NCBI GenBank assembly: GCA_913041125.1
Contig: CAJWHM010000005.1
Coordinates: 23,946 to 87,945 of the forward strand
DNA: 64,000 nt
Direction of reading: 5' to 3'
DNA from: an uncultured Bacteroidota bacterium
GTDB lineage: Bacteria; Bacteroidota; Bacteroidia; Flavobacteriales; Flavobacteriaceae
Part shown: positions 19,335-29,100 of the stretch, piece by piece
Numbering within the stretch: the stretch's first letter is position 1
How the letters are laid out: every line of letters begins with the position of its first letter
Notes under the pieces: model-generated
The model's input: only the letters and a program-made list of their open reading frames with translations
Told to the model about the DNA's origin: nothing
The model's database searches: none
Position numbers and translations under genes: made by a program

Positions 19335-19535
19335 ATGAAAATTTTACTATATGTCCTAATGATCATATCGATAGGGCTATGTATTTTTAATCTTATACAA
19401 ATTGACTGGGAGAATCCTCTTAGAGATAAGAGCAGTGTTGCCGTTATTGGTGTAATTGCTTCTGCAAGTTCTTTTTTATTGATTTTAATTCTAATTGTAT
19501 CAAAAAAAATAGCTCAAATACACAAAAAAAAATAA
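19335..19535 (+). CDS. Small two-helix membrane protein, function unknown
   Basis: 66 aa from the ATG at 19335, preferred over an upstream TTG at 19305 inside marC. Two hydrophobic stretches (residues about 3-22 and 38-57) surround a short polar loop, DWENPLRDKSS, and a Lys-rich tail follows. Proteins of this kind follow marC-like genes in flavobacteria as I recall, but no function is known. The stop codon lies in an A/T palindrome directly next to the convergent protease stop codon. Confidence 0.65.
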   Translation: MKILLYVLMIISIGLCIFNLIQIDWENPLRDKSSVAVIGVIASASSFLLILILIVSKKIAQIHKKK

Positions 19536-19545
19536 TTATTTTTTT
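19526..19545. terminator. A/T-only 20-nt palindrome holding both convergent stop codons
   Basis: A7-TAATTA-T7 is a perfect palindrome. The plus-strand gene stops with TAA at 19533-19535 and the minus-strand protease with TAA at 19536-19538, with no base between. The T-runs on either strand could act as weak bidirectional termination signals, but there is no GC stem. Confidence 0.35.
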
Positions 19546-21125
19546 GTTTCTAAAATTGCTCTATTTACAAATGGATCAGTTTGATTTATAATTCTATAAA
19601 AAATATTTTCATTGAAAAGTTGCAGGGCTATATGAGCTTTAATTGAGTTTAAAATGGTACTCTCAAATTTATTATCGACTTTGATTGGTAGACTATATTC
19701 TTTTGAAAATCTCTTAAATGAAGAAATAAATTCATCCTTATTTGGTAGTTCCTCATTAAAAAATTTTGCAGCGCTATCAAAATTGTAATTTTTTGAATTT
19801 TTGTCAAGTTCTAAAAAGACAAAAAGATCAAAAATATTTGAACTTATAATATTTTTGATCCATATTTCATCTTCATCTACTTCGCTTGATATATATATGT
19901 CAGGGGTAATACCTCCTCCTCCATAAACTTTTCTTCCTTGTGGTGTGGTGAAAATTAAACTATCATTTAAAGGAATATTATTTGGGTTTTGCATCTCCCC
20001 TGTTTTGTAACGGTTATGTATTTCAGCATAATAATCTTTTCGGCTTGAGGAGTCGTATGGTCTCTGTATTGATCTACCTGTAGGAGTGAAATAGCGAGCA
20101 GTTGTTAGTCTTATTTGATCTCCTAATCCAAGAGGCATTTGTTGTTGAACTAATCCTTTACCAAATGTCCTTCTTCCAATAATTAGACCTCTATCATTAT
20201 CCTGTATAGCTCCTGCTATAACTTCACTTGCTGAAGCTGAATCCTCGTCAACTAAAATAAAAAGATTCCCTTTTTCAAAAATACCATTAGCAGAAGAAAT
20301 AGTTTTTTCTCGTTTTCCGTTATTTGCTTCTACTATAACAATTGGTTTATTTGCAGCCAAAAAATCATCTGCAATCTGTTTTGCTGGTAGAAGATATCCT
20401 CCAGGATTACCCCTCAAGTCTAAAACAAGATTTCCCATTTCTTGATTTATAAGTGATAAAATATTTTTCTTGAATTCTAAATACGTAGTTTGTGTAAAAC
20501 GATTAATCTTAATATAACCTGTATTATTGTTTATCATATAAGAAGCATTGATACTTGGAAGAGGTACTGGACCTCTTACAATATCAAATTCAATAATTGA
20601 GTCTAGTTTTCTTCTGTAAATTGTTAAGTGAACAGGTGTTGTAGAATTACCCTTTAATCTAGAAACAATTTGTTCACTTGTTAATTTTTTTTGATAGAGT
20701 GTATCTTTATCTGCAATTAGAATTCTATCACCAGCTAATAATCCTGCTTTTTCACTAGGTCCATCTTCCAGGACTCTTGTTACAGAAACGGTATCTTGTA
20801 AAATACGAAATTGAACACCTATTCCATAAAAGTTTCCTTGCATACTTTCAGCTATAGATTTACTCTGAACTGCAGGTATATAAACAGAATGAGGGTCTAA
20901 TTCGTCCACAATATCTTCTATAACAACACTTACTAAACTATCGGTATTTATTTTATCAACGTAATCCTCTGACAAATATGTAATTAATTTATTGAGCTTA
21001 TTAATGCTTGAATTACCATATTTTTTAGAAACTGGTTTTTCAAAATTAGAACCAAATAAAAATCCAATCGCTATCGAAAGAAATATAATTAGTATTAAAA
21101 ATATTGTGTTACTATAATTCCTCAT
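19536..21125 (-). CDS. S41-family C-terminal processing peptidase (CtpA/Prc-like)
   Basis: 529 aa. An N-terminal membrane anchor (residues about 8-25) is followed by a helical lead-in, a PDZ domain (about 95-180: GIGVQFRI, VLEDGPSEKAGLLAGDRIL) and the S41 core. The Ser-Lys dyad is S298 (in DSASASEV) and K323 (FGKGLVQ), with the usual 25-residue spacing. The oxyanion region DLRGNPGGYL (236-245) is intact. It cleaves exposed C-terminal ends of periplasmic proteins. It overlaps the upstream dCMP deaminase gene by 14 nt, so the two are cotranscribed. Confidence 0.93.
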   Translation of the reverse strand: MRNYSNTIFLILIIFLSIAIGFLFGSNFEKPVSKKYGNSSINKLNKLITYLSEDYVDKINTDSLVSVVIEDIVDELDPHSVYIPAVQSKSIAESMQGNFYGIGVQFRILQDTVSVTRVLEDGPSEKAGLLAGDRILIADKDTLYQKKLTSEQIVSRLKGNSTTPVHLTIYRRKLDSIIEFDIVRGPVPLPSINASYMINNNTGYIKINRFTQTTYLEFKKNILSLINQEMGNLVLDLRGNPGGYLLPAKQIADDFLAANKPIVIVEANNGKREKTISSANGIFEKGNLFILVDEDSASASEVIAGAIQDNDRGLIIGRRTFGKGLVQQQMPLGLGDQIRLTTARYFTPTGRSIQRPYDSSSRKDYYAEIHNRYKTGEMQNPNNIPLNDSLIFTTPQGRKVYGGGGITPDIYISSEVDEDEIWIKNIISSNIFDLFVFLELDKNSKNYNFDSAAKFFNEELPNKDEFISSFKRFSKEYSLPIKVDNKFESTILNSIKAHIALQLFNENIFYRIINQTDPFVNRAILETKK

Positions 21126-21549
21126 TAAATAAATTAATTTGAGTTAAAGACACACCTGCTCTTTTTAAAAATTCTAGTCCACTAGTGTCTTTATACTTTT
21201 TAGAATAAACTACTCTGATGATTCCTGCTTGATGTATTAGTTTACTACATTCTCTACACGGAGACAAGGTTATGTATAGAGTAGCCCCTTTGCATGATTG
21301 AGTTGAAGAGGCCACTTTTAGAATTGCATTTGCCTCTGCGTGAAGGACATACCATTTGGTATAATGTTCCTCATCTTCACAAATATTTTCAAATCCAGAC
21401 GGTGTGCCATTATATCCGTCAGAAATAATCATCCTATCCTTAACAATTAAAGCACCAACTTTTTTTCTTTCACAATAAGAAAGTTGTCCCCAAATTTTAG
21501 CCATTTCCAGGTAAGCCTTGTCATGCTTTTCTTGTTTGTTTTTTTTCAT
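21112..21549 (-). CDS. dCMP deaminase family zinc enzyme
   Basis: 145 aa. Zinc-site residues are H70 and catalytic E72 (VLHAEANAI) with C98 and C101 (SPCRECSKLI). SDGYNGTPSG (43-52) is the substrate loop typical of the ComEB/dCMP-deaminase group. It makes dUMP from dCMP for dTMP synthesis and fits with the nearby ribonucleotide reductase and dGTPase genes, though not in one operon. The gene overlaps the protease gene by 14 nt and lies 34 nt after the HupE/UreJ gene. Confidence 0.9.
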   Translation of the reverse strand: MKKNKQEKHDKAYLEMAKIWGQLSYCERKKVGALIVKDRMIISDGYNGTPSGFENICEDEEHYTKWYVLHAEANAILKVASSTQSCKGATLYITLSPCRECSKLIHQAGIIRVVYSKKYKDTSGLEFLKRAGVSLTQINLFNEEL

Positions 21550-21583
21550 TTTTGCTAAGGTAATATTTCGAATTTAATATGAT

Positions 21584-22162
21584 TTAAATTCGTTCAAAAA
21601 TCATTGATATCGCTTGAGATATTATTAGAGCACCCACTAAGAGTTGCCAACTATTTCTTTCTTGTCTTAAAATATTAATAACAATCAAACTGATTACTAA
21701 AACATTAAAAACAATAATAATTTGTGCAAATTCAACACCTAAAGCAAAGGAAAAAAGTGAAAAACTTACGTTTTCATCTGTTATAAGCATTTTGAAATAT
21801 CTTCCAAAACCCAAACCATGAATAATGCCAAATATGACAGTAGTTGATGATAGAAAATATCCTTTATGGAAAGAGCTATTTTGTAATTTTGTGAAAATTA
21901 ATGGAACAGAATTTAATGCTATTGTTATAGGGATTAATAATTCAACCCAATATGATGAAATAGGAATGTCAGCATAAAAATTTCCTATCAAAGAGATTGT
22001 GTGCCCAAGTGTAAAAAGTGTTACCCACCATAATAGTTTTTTTCCTTGACGAAAAGTATAGGGTATTGCTAAAGTAATTATAAAATATAAGTGGTCTAAT
22101 CCGTCTAAGTCTAGCACATGCCAGAATCCAAGTTTTAAATAAAACCATAATAAATCTATCAT
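21584..22162 (-). CDS. HupE/UreJ family membrane protein
   Basis: 192 aa with about six or seven hydrophobic helices. The signature is GFWHVLDLDGLDHLYFII near the N-terminus (residues 12-29), with a His/Asp cluster, then LGHTISL and FGIIHGLGFG, all typical of HupE/UreJ metal permeases. Family members carry Ni or other metals, but no urease or hydrogenase gene is in the window, so the substrate is open. The start overlaps the end of the TerB-DnaJ gene by 4 nt (ATGA). Confidence 0.85.
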   Translation of the reverse strand: MIDLLWFYLKLGFWHVLDLDGLDHLYFIITLAIPYTFRQGKKLLWWVTLFTLGHTISLIGNFYADIPISSYWVELLIPITIALNSVPLIFTKLQNSSFHKGYFLSSTTVIFGIIHGLGFGRYFKMLITDENVSFSLFSFALGVEFAQIIIVFNVLVISLIVINILRQERNSWQLLVGALIISQAISMIFERI

Positions 22163-22881
22163 ATTGCCCTAGCTTTTTGAATTTCCTCATATGCTTTTTG
22201 AACCTCTTGAAATTTTTCTTTGGCTCCCTTTATTAATGCAGGATCTTTTGATCTTAGTTTATCAGGATGGTATTTTTTAACCATTTCACGGTATGCTTTT
22301 TTGACTTCATCATTTGTAGCATTAGAAGAAATTTCCAAAATCTTGTAGGCTCTATCAGTTTCTTGAATAAACATTGCTTTAATACTTTCAAAGTCTGAAT
22401 GTCTTAATCCTAGAGCACTTGCAATTTGATCTATTTTTATAAGTTCACTTTTAGAGATCACACCATCAGCGTTAGCTACTCCAAATAGAAAATGAAGTAC
22501 TTGTAAACGTGTTTCATAGGGTGTCTTATAAACAAATATTCTAGCCAACTCATTTATATTTTGAACCTCCTTTTTTATTTCCGCATTAAATGTGTCAAAA
22601 ATTAGTGATGCTTGGTCTTTTCCATAATTAGTTATGAAAAAATTTCTTACAAATTGAAGTTCTTGAGATTTAATTTGACCATCTGCTTTAATCACAGTTG
22701 CTGAGAGAGCTAATAGATTTAGTTGTAAGATTCTTGGATCTCTAGTAGAAATTTTTGTTTGGAATAAAGAATTATTCCCATTATTAATTTTTTCTATTAT
22801 ACCCCCAATAAAAAATCCTAATAGTGCACCTGGAAACCTAAAAAAATAATAACCCAAAAAAGCAGCAAACCACTTTATCAT
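22159..22881 (-). CDS. TerB-DnaJ (DjlA-like) membrane-anchored co-chaperone
   Basis: 240 aa. One N-terminal hydrophobic segment contains Gly repeats (FPGALLGFFIGGII, about residues 16-30). A TerB/tellurite-resistance-like helical domain follows at about 45-165 (ATVIKADGQI, GVANADGVIS). A C-terminal J domain at about 172-238 has the HPD motif (VKKYHPDKL). This order matches DjlA. The J domain would stimulate DnaK ATPase at the inner membrane. It is the first gene of the DjlA-HupE-deaminase-protease run on the minus strand. Confidence 0.87.
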   Translation of the reverse strand: MIKWFAAFLGYYFFRFPGALLGFFIGGIIEKINNGNNSLFQTKISTRDPRILQLNLLALSATVIKADGQIKSQELQFVRNFFITNYGKDQASLIFDTFNAEIKKEVQNINELARIFVYKTPYETRLQVLHFLFGVANADGVISKSELIKIDQIASALGLRHSDFESIKAMFIQETDRAYKILEISSNATNDEVKKAYREMVKKYHPDKLRSKDPALIKGAKEKFQEVQKAYEEIQKARAI

Positions 22882-22951
22882 TTTTTTTAATTATTTTACA
22901 AAATTGCCAAATTAAATTGGCCTTTCAAAACCTTTAAATTCCTTTAATTTA

Positions 22952-22959
22952 TATCTTTG
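22952..22959 (+). promoter_or_regulatory. Possible -7 promoter element of the bacilliredoxin gene
   Basis: TATCTTTG is a perfect TAnnTTTG, 13 nt upstream of the ATG at 22973, which would give a very short leader. The upstream TTG is too far away (32 nt) for a normal -33 box. Confidence 0.4.
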
Positions 22960-22972
22960 AAAAAAAATAATT

Positions 22973-23383
22973 ATGTATCCTGCTGAAATTGTAAAACCGA
23001 TGCGAGAAGAGTTAACTAATATTGGATTTGAAGAGCTAACAACTTCTGATGATGTCTCAAATGCCTTAACAAAAAAAGGAACTACCTTAATTGTAGTTAA
23101 TTCTATTTGTGGATGTGCTGCTGCAAACGCTCGTCCTGGTGTTCATTACTCTTTACAAAATGAAAAAACTCCGGACTATCTTGTTACTGTTTTTGCCGGC
23201 GTAGATACAGAGGCTACAAAAAGTGCAAGAGATATGATGGTCCCTTTTCCTCCATCTTCACCAAGTATTGGATTATTTAAAGACGGTGCTCTAGTTCATA
23301 TGATTGAGCGTCACCATATTGAGGGAAGACCAGCAGAACTAATTGCAGAGAATTTAAAAGCAGCATATAACAGCCACTGCTAA
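22973..23383 (+). CDS. BrxA/BrxB family bacilliredoxin
   Basis: 136 aa, the normal size. The active-site motif is CGC at residues 46-48 (NSICGCAAANARPG), the YphP/YqiW form of a thioredoxin-fold protein. Conserved VFAGVDTEAT, FPPSSPS and HMIERHHIEGR follow, and the protein ends in HC. In Bacillus such proteins remove bacillithiol from mixed disulfides. Whether bacillithiol is made here cannot be told from the window. The gene stands alone, 29 nt before plsC. Confidence 0.92.
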   Translation: MYPAEIVKPMREELTNIGFEELTTSDDVSNALTKKGTTLIVVNSICGCAAANARPGVHYSLQNEKTPDYLVTVFAGVDTEATKSARDMMVPFPPSSPSIGLFKDGALVHMIERHHIEGRPAELIAENLKAAYNSHC

Positions 23384-23412
23384 AGTTTTGCCTAAATTTT
23401 TATACAAATCTG

Positions 23413-24147
23413 ATGTATAAATTTTTGAGTTATCCACTATCAGTAATATTTTATTTTTTCTTTGGATCACTACTTATAACTTTTCATTGTATTCAGTGGC
23501 TAAATTTCTATTTTTTTGGATATACCGCTCATAAAAAAAGTGTTGATTTATTAAATTTCTTCATAATAAAATCTCTTTCAATATTGAGAACAAAAATTAT
23601 ATTTGAAAATAAAAATCAACTTCCTAAAAATAATAGTATAATTTTTGTTGCTAATCACCAGAGCACCTATGATATTCCACCACTAATCTGGTATTTGAGA
23701 GATTATCATGTAAAATTTATAAGTAAAAAAGAATTAGGAAAAGGAATTCCCAGTATTTCATTTAACTTGAGAAATGGAGGTTCAGTGCTTATTGATCGTA
23801 AAAAACCAAAAGAAGCTATTGAATCAATTAAAGCTTTTGCAAAAGAAATCTCAAAAAAAAAATATTCAGTTGTTATTTTTCCTGAGGGTACAAGATCCAA
23901 AAAAGGAGAGATGAAAAAATTTCATGCTTCAGGTCTAAAAACATTGATGAAAAGTTTACCTAAAGCTATTATAGTTCCAGTTAGTATTAATAATTCGTGG
24001 AAACTTGCAAAAAATAATTATTTCCCAATCCCAATTGGTACTAAAATAATTTTTAAGCTCCATGAATCAATTGAAAACAATTCAAATCAATTAGATTCTA
24101 ACATAATAAAAATAGAATCAACTATCAAAAAGGCTATTAATAATTAA
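23413..24147 (+). CDS. plsC: 1-acyl-sn-glycerol-3-phosphate acyltransferase
   Basis: 244 aa. The catalytic HX4D motif is H82-D87 (ANHQSTYDIP). The glycerol-phosphate-binding motif is FPEGTRSK (156-163), and a hydrophobic segment at residues 10-35 anchors it to the inner membrane. It adds the second acyl chain in phospholipid synthesis. The 3' end overlaps the convergent histidine-kinase gene by 4 nt. Confidence 0.9.
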   Translation: MYKFLSYPLSVIFYFFFGSLLITFHCIQWLNFYFFGYTAHKKSVDLLNFFIIKSLSILRTKIIFENKNQLPKNNSIIFVANHQSTYDIPPLIWYLRDYHVKFISKKELGKGIPSISFNLRNGGSVLIDRKKPKEAIESIKAFAKEISKKKYSVVIFPEGTRSKKGEMKKFHASGLKTLMKSLPKAIIVPVSINNSWKLAKNNYFPIPIGTKIIFKLHESIENNSNQLDSNIIKIESTIKKAINN

Positions 24148-25616
24148 TTATCTATTTGAGGGAGAGTTATTGTGAAAGTTGTTCCTTTATTTTTCTTGGA
24201 AACATATTGTATTTCTCCACCATGGGATTCAATAATGCTTTTAACAATCCCTAACCCCAAACCCATTCCAGAAGTTTTAGTAGTAAATTTTGGTTCAAAA
24301 ATTTTATCTTTTATTTGATCTGGAATTCCATTTCCATTATCCATTATAGAAAGAATAGTTTTACCAGGTTCAGTATTTAATTGTATTCCTATTTGTGGAT
24401 TTCTAGTTTTCGGAACTGACTGAAGAGCATTTTGTACAAGATTGGTAATTACTCGAATCCATTGTGTTTTATCTAATAAGTGAAAGACATGAGCTTTGTC
24501 AGATGAAAAAACAATTTTTTCTTTATCAAAAATATTAACTGTTGTTTTTGTAATTTCTACTAAATCATATTTTTTCATTTTTGTTTTTGGAAGACTAGCA
24601 AAATTAGAAAATGCCTCAGCTACATCAGTCATCGTATCAATCTGTTGAATTAATAAATTGGTAAACTCATTTAATTTATTTTGATTATCTGTATCATTAG
24701 GATCAAAATATTTTTGAAAACTTTGAATAGTTAAACGCATTGGCGTTAACGGATTTTTAATTTCATGAGCGACCTGTCGGGCCATCTCTTGCCAAGCTTG
24801 TTGACGTTCTGTTTTAGCTAATTTTTCAGCACTTTCAGCCAAATCATCTATCATTTTATTGTAAGAGTTTACCAAACTATCAATTTCTCTTGTAGCATTT
24901 TTTAGATGAATTTTTTCATTCTTTTTTTCTAGACGCATCTTACCCATTCTAACCTTTATTGTGTCGAGCGAGCGTGTAACATACCTAGACAAAAAATAAG
25001 CTATAAAAATTACACCTACTAAAAGTAGAATGTAAATCTGATAAAGATTTTCTATAAATGTGTTTAACTCATTTTCAGAAAAAGAAATATCCTCAAAATA
25101 TGGGAAAAATAATATAGCATATGCTCGATTTAGATCATCTCTTAAAATCTTATATGAGGCATGAAAATTATCTATTTCAGATTTATAGTGCTCTATATAA
25201 CTTCCATCTTTTGAGCTTTTAATTTTCTCTAATAATTCTCTACTTAAATTATAATTATTAGCTACGACTTCAAGAGGAGAATGATAAATAAATAACGGAT
25301 TCCCCTCAAGATTAAAAAGTGAATATTGAATATTATGAATTGTATTTATTTTTTCAAAATCTGAACTAAATTCGTTCCAAACTTCAAAAGGTTTATTTAT
25401 CAAGTTATGTTTTTCTGCTAAATAATCAATATGTCTTATAATTTGGATTTCTTTGCGAGTTAGCCTACCTAGATGATAATTTTCTCTTTGAGACTCATAT
25501 TGTATTGTTGTAGTTCCTAAAATCATTAATCCTGCAATAACAAGCATCCCAATCATAACAATAAAAAGACGAGTTCTAAATGATGTCCGCTTTGGTATTC
25601 TAAATTTTAAAGTCAT
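24144..25616 (-). CDS. NtrY/PorY-like membrane sensor histidine kinase
   Basis: 490 aa. Two transmembrane segments (about residues 17-36 and 193-209) flank a periplasmic sensor region of about 155 residues. A HAMP-like linker follows (about 210-265), then HisKA with phospho-acceptor H284 in VAHEIKNPLTPM, and HATPase_c with N-box NLVQNALQS, G1 DNGNGIP and G2 GMGLGLGIVKS. HEIKNPLTP is typical of the NtrB/NtrY branch. No response regulator is next to it, so it is an orphan in this window. It overlaps hemJ by 4 nt and may be cotranscribed with it; any tie to heme or oxygen sensing is speculation. Confidence 0.9.
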   Translation of the reverse strand: MTLKFRIPKRTSFRTRLFIVMIGMLVIAGLMILGTTTIQYESQRENYHLGRLTRKEIQIIRHIDYLAEKHNLINKPFEVWNEFSSDFEKINTIHNIQYSLFNLEGNPLFIYHSPLEVVANNYNLSRELLEKIKSSKDGSYIEHYKSEIDNFHASYKILRDDLNRAYAILFFPYFEDISFSENELNTFIENLYQIYILLLVGVIFIAYFLSRYVTRSLDTIKVRMGKMRLEKKNEKIHLKNATREIDSLVNSYNKMIDDLAESAEKLAKTERQQAWQEMARQVAHEIKNPLTPMRLTIQSFQKYFDPNDTDNQNKLNEFTNLLIQQIDTMTDVAEAFSNFASLPKTKMKKYDLVEITKTTVNIFDKEKIVFSSDKAHVFHLLDKTQWIRVITNLVQNALQSVPKTRNPQIGIQLNTEPGKTILSIMDNGNGIPDQIKDKIFEPKFTTKTSGMGLGLGIVKSIIESHGGEIQYVSKKNKGTTFTITLPQIDN

Positions 25617-26149
25617 TCGTCTTTTCTTATCTTATTGTATATTCTAATACCCAAAATTAAAAGCAAACCTAAAGCTATTAAACCTGTTAAGCCCCATATC
25701 CAGCTGAGACTATCTTTTAGAATAACCAAAAAAACAATTGAAAACAGTAAAATAGTGGCTCCTTCATTCCATATTCTAACATACATACTGCTATATTTAA
25801 TTTGATCTTTCTGTAGTTTTAAAAACATTTTGTGAGTTTTTAAATGATAAAATATCAATAGTACAACAAAAGTAATTTTTATATGCATCCATCCTTGCGA
25901 AAGCCAAGAGGGAACCAGTAAAACAAGCCAAATAGCGAATAAAATTGACAATATTGCAGAAGGCCATGTGATAATATACCACAGTCTTCTAGCCATAATT
26001 TTTAATTGTGGTATTAGAATATCTGCTTCTTTTTTTACTTTTTTATTTGCTTCAATATGATAAATAAATAGTCTAGGAATGTAAAATAATCCTGCAAACC
26101 ATGTGATTACAAAAATTAAATGTAAAGCTTTTATATAATTGTAGTACAA
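25613..26149 (-). CDS. hemJ: HemJ-type protoporphyrinogen IX oxidase (often named CopD-like)
   Basis: 178 aa from a TTG start at 26149; no better in-frame start follows before the conserved N-terminus. Four hydrophobic helices are present. The HemJ signature is H10 in ALHLIFVITWFAGLFYIPRLF, with later conserved GWMHIKITFVVLLIFYH and RIWNEGATILL. HemJ oxidises protoporphyrinogen IX to protoporphyrin IX and replaces HemG/HemY in many bacteria. Context supports this over a copper role: hemH is about 4.5 kb away on the same strand and hemA-hemB follow. It is preceded by the VPS10-like gene (6-nt gap) and overlaps the kinase gene. Confidence 0.82.
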   Translation of the reverse strand: MYYNYIKALHLIFVITWFAGLFYIPRLFIYHIEANKKVKKEADILIPQLKIMARRLWYIITWPSAILSILFAIWLVLLVPSWLSQGWMHIKITFVVLLIFYHLKTHKMFLKLQKDQIKYSSMYVRIWNEGATILLFSIVFLVILKDSLSWIWGLTGLIALGLLLILGIRIYNKIRKDE

Positions 26150-26155
26150 TAAGTT

Positions 26156-29100
26156 TTATTTTACTGTTAAATAGTCAAGATTTAGACTTGCAAATTCTTC
26201 ATTGAAGTATTTTAAATCTTTTGATACTAATTTTTGATATTTTAAAATATGATTTTCTACTTCAGCCGTTAATTCTTTTCTTACTAATTCATCTTGATTA
26301 GTGGGTGGAAAATCATTGCTGGTTACCAAACTATTTAAATGCCCTAATTTATTGGTCAATTTTATAGGAAAGTTAAGAGGGTCCTGCCTACTTCTATTTT
26401 TTGTTTGATAAAGAGCTTTTTCAATTTCAGTTAATGACGAGTTTAATTGTTTTGCTTTCTCAACCAAATTAATTACGCTTTCATTTTCTGAAAAATTGGA
26501 ATCAAATTCCTCTAACTTTTTTCTTATCTGTCGAATATTTTTAATTGCTTTGTGGGCTTTATCCACTGTGGCATTAACTTTATTAACAAAATCAAATTGA
26601 AGTCTCATTTGAGAAATAGACACTTCCGATCTTGGATCAGGTAAGATTTCAAATTCTTGTTCTTGACTTTCACCATTTTTTTCTAGAACAACTTTGTATT
26701 TACCTGGAACAGCTTTAGCTCCTGAAAAAGAGGCAGACCAAAATATCATACTATCTAGTATTTCTGCCCCTTCATATAAAGTATTCCAAACAAAAGTATT
26801 ACCCCCTGTTTTAATTTCTAATTTATCAATCTCATCATTGCTTTTGTATGTTTTAATTATTGTTCCATCTTGTTCTTTAAAATGTATAGACAACTCATCT
26901 TTATCTGGACTAAAGTTTTTTACATTAAAATGAACAATTACCCCATTGGGTAAGTTTGTTCCTTCTGTGAGTGTTTCTTTACCTCCTCTACCACGAGTTC
27001 TATAACTTGTTTTGGGTTTGAATAAGTTTATCTCTTCGTTTACAGTATTTTGATCTATTTGATGTAAAACTGTTAAATCGTCTAGGGCCCAAATGCTTCT
27101 ACCTTGTGTAGCTACAATCAGACTATTTTCTTTAATTGTTAGATCAGTTATTGGAACTATTGGAAGGTTAAGCTGAAATGAATTCCAAGAATTACCATCA
27201 TCAAAAGAAATATACATTCCTGACTCAGTTCCTGCATAAAGTATTCCTTTTTTTTCTGGGTCTGCTCTTAAAACTCTTGTAAAGTGTTCTGATTTAATTC
27301 CATTTGTAATTAGGCTCCATGTTTTTCCATAATCTGAAGTTTTGTATAGATATGGCTTGAAATCACCTGTTTTATATAACGTTCCTGCTACATAACAAAC
27401 TGCTGGATCAAACGGGGAAGGTTCAATGCTATTTATCATTAGCCATTTTGGCATGTTTGAGGGAGTTACATTTTCCCAATTATTTCCGCCATCTTTTTTT
27501 AAATGTATCAACCCGTCATCACTTCCTACCCACATTAATCCTTCTTTTATTGAGGATTCATTAGCAGCAAAAATCGTACAATAATATTCTACACCTGTAT
27601 TATCTTGTGTTATTGGACCTCCTGAAGATTTTAACTTTTTTGGGTCATTACGTGTTAAATCTGGACTTATTATTTCCCAACTTTGACCCTCATCTTCAGA
27701 AACATGTACATGGTTTGAAAAAGTATATAATTTTTTAGGGTCATGTTTACTAAAATGAATCGGGAAATTCCATTGAAATCGATATTTCATTCCTTCCGCT
27801 CCATATCCCATAGGGTTATCAGGCCAAACATTTATACCTCTTTCAGAATTTGTTTTGTGATTTACCCTTGTTAAATAACCTCCATAACTTCCACCATAAA
27901 CTATATCATTATCGAGTGGATCAATTGCTAAATGAGCTGACTCACCTCCAGCTGTTGGCTCCCAATCGTCTTCTGAAATTCCTCCCCCTGACGATCGATA
28001 ATTTACTCTTAATGTTGAATTATCTTGTTGAGCAACATAAATTCTAAAAGGAAATGAATTATCTGTTGTTACCCTATAAAATTGTGCTGTTGGCTGGTTA
28101 TGGTATGTTGTCCATGTTTCGCCACCATTAAATGAAATTTGGGCTCCACCGTCATCGGCAATTATCATTCTTTGATTATCCTCAGGAGCAATCCATAGAT
28201 CATGATGATCACCGTGAGGAGCATTATTACTTTTAAATGTTTTGCCCCCATCTTTTGATTTATGATACGAAACATTCATAACATAAACAATATCTTCATC
28301 TTTTGTATCAGCATATATTTTAGAATAATACCATGCCCTTTGTCTTAATTCTCTGCTATCATTGATATGACTCCAAGTTGATCCTCCATCTTCAGATCTA
28401 TATATACCTCCCTTTTCTTGATTTTCAACGATTGCCCACACTCTTTGTGTGTTAACAGGTGATACAGTTACTCCAATTATGCCTAAAGTTCCTTCTGCGA
28501 AACCTTCATTAATACTTATTTTTGTCCAATTTTCCCCCTGATCAACACTCTTCCAAAGCGCAGATCCTTCTCCCCCACTATTAAGGCTATATGGGGTTCT
28601 ATTTACCCTCCAGGTTGCAGCATAAAGAGTTCTTGAATTTGAAGGATCCATAACTAACTCAACTACTCCAGAATGATTATTTGAAAATAAAACTTTTTCC
28701 CACGTTTTTCCACCATCTTTACTTTTGTATACACCTCTATCAGATGTAGGCTTATATATATTACCTAATACTGCCGCATAAACTATATTATGATTATTTG
28801 GATCTATTACAATTCTAGGAACATGTCTTGATTTTGGTAATCCAGAAAAATTCCATGTTTTTCCCGCATCAACACTTTTCCATATACCATACCCTGAAGA
28901 GACATTACCCCTTAGAGTAACTTCACCTCCACCTACATAAATTACATTATTATCGCTTTTGGAAACTGCTACTGACCCTATACTTCCTCCAAAGTATCCG
29001 TCCGATATATTTTCATAAGACTGGCCTCCATCTTCCGTTTTCCAAACTCCACCACCTGTTGCTCCAAAATAAAACAAATTAGGGTTTCCAGGAACCCCAG

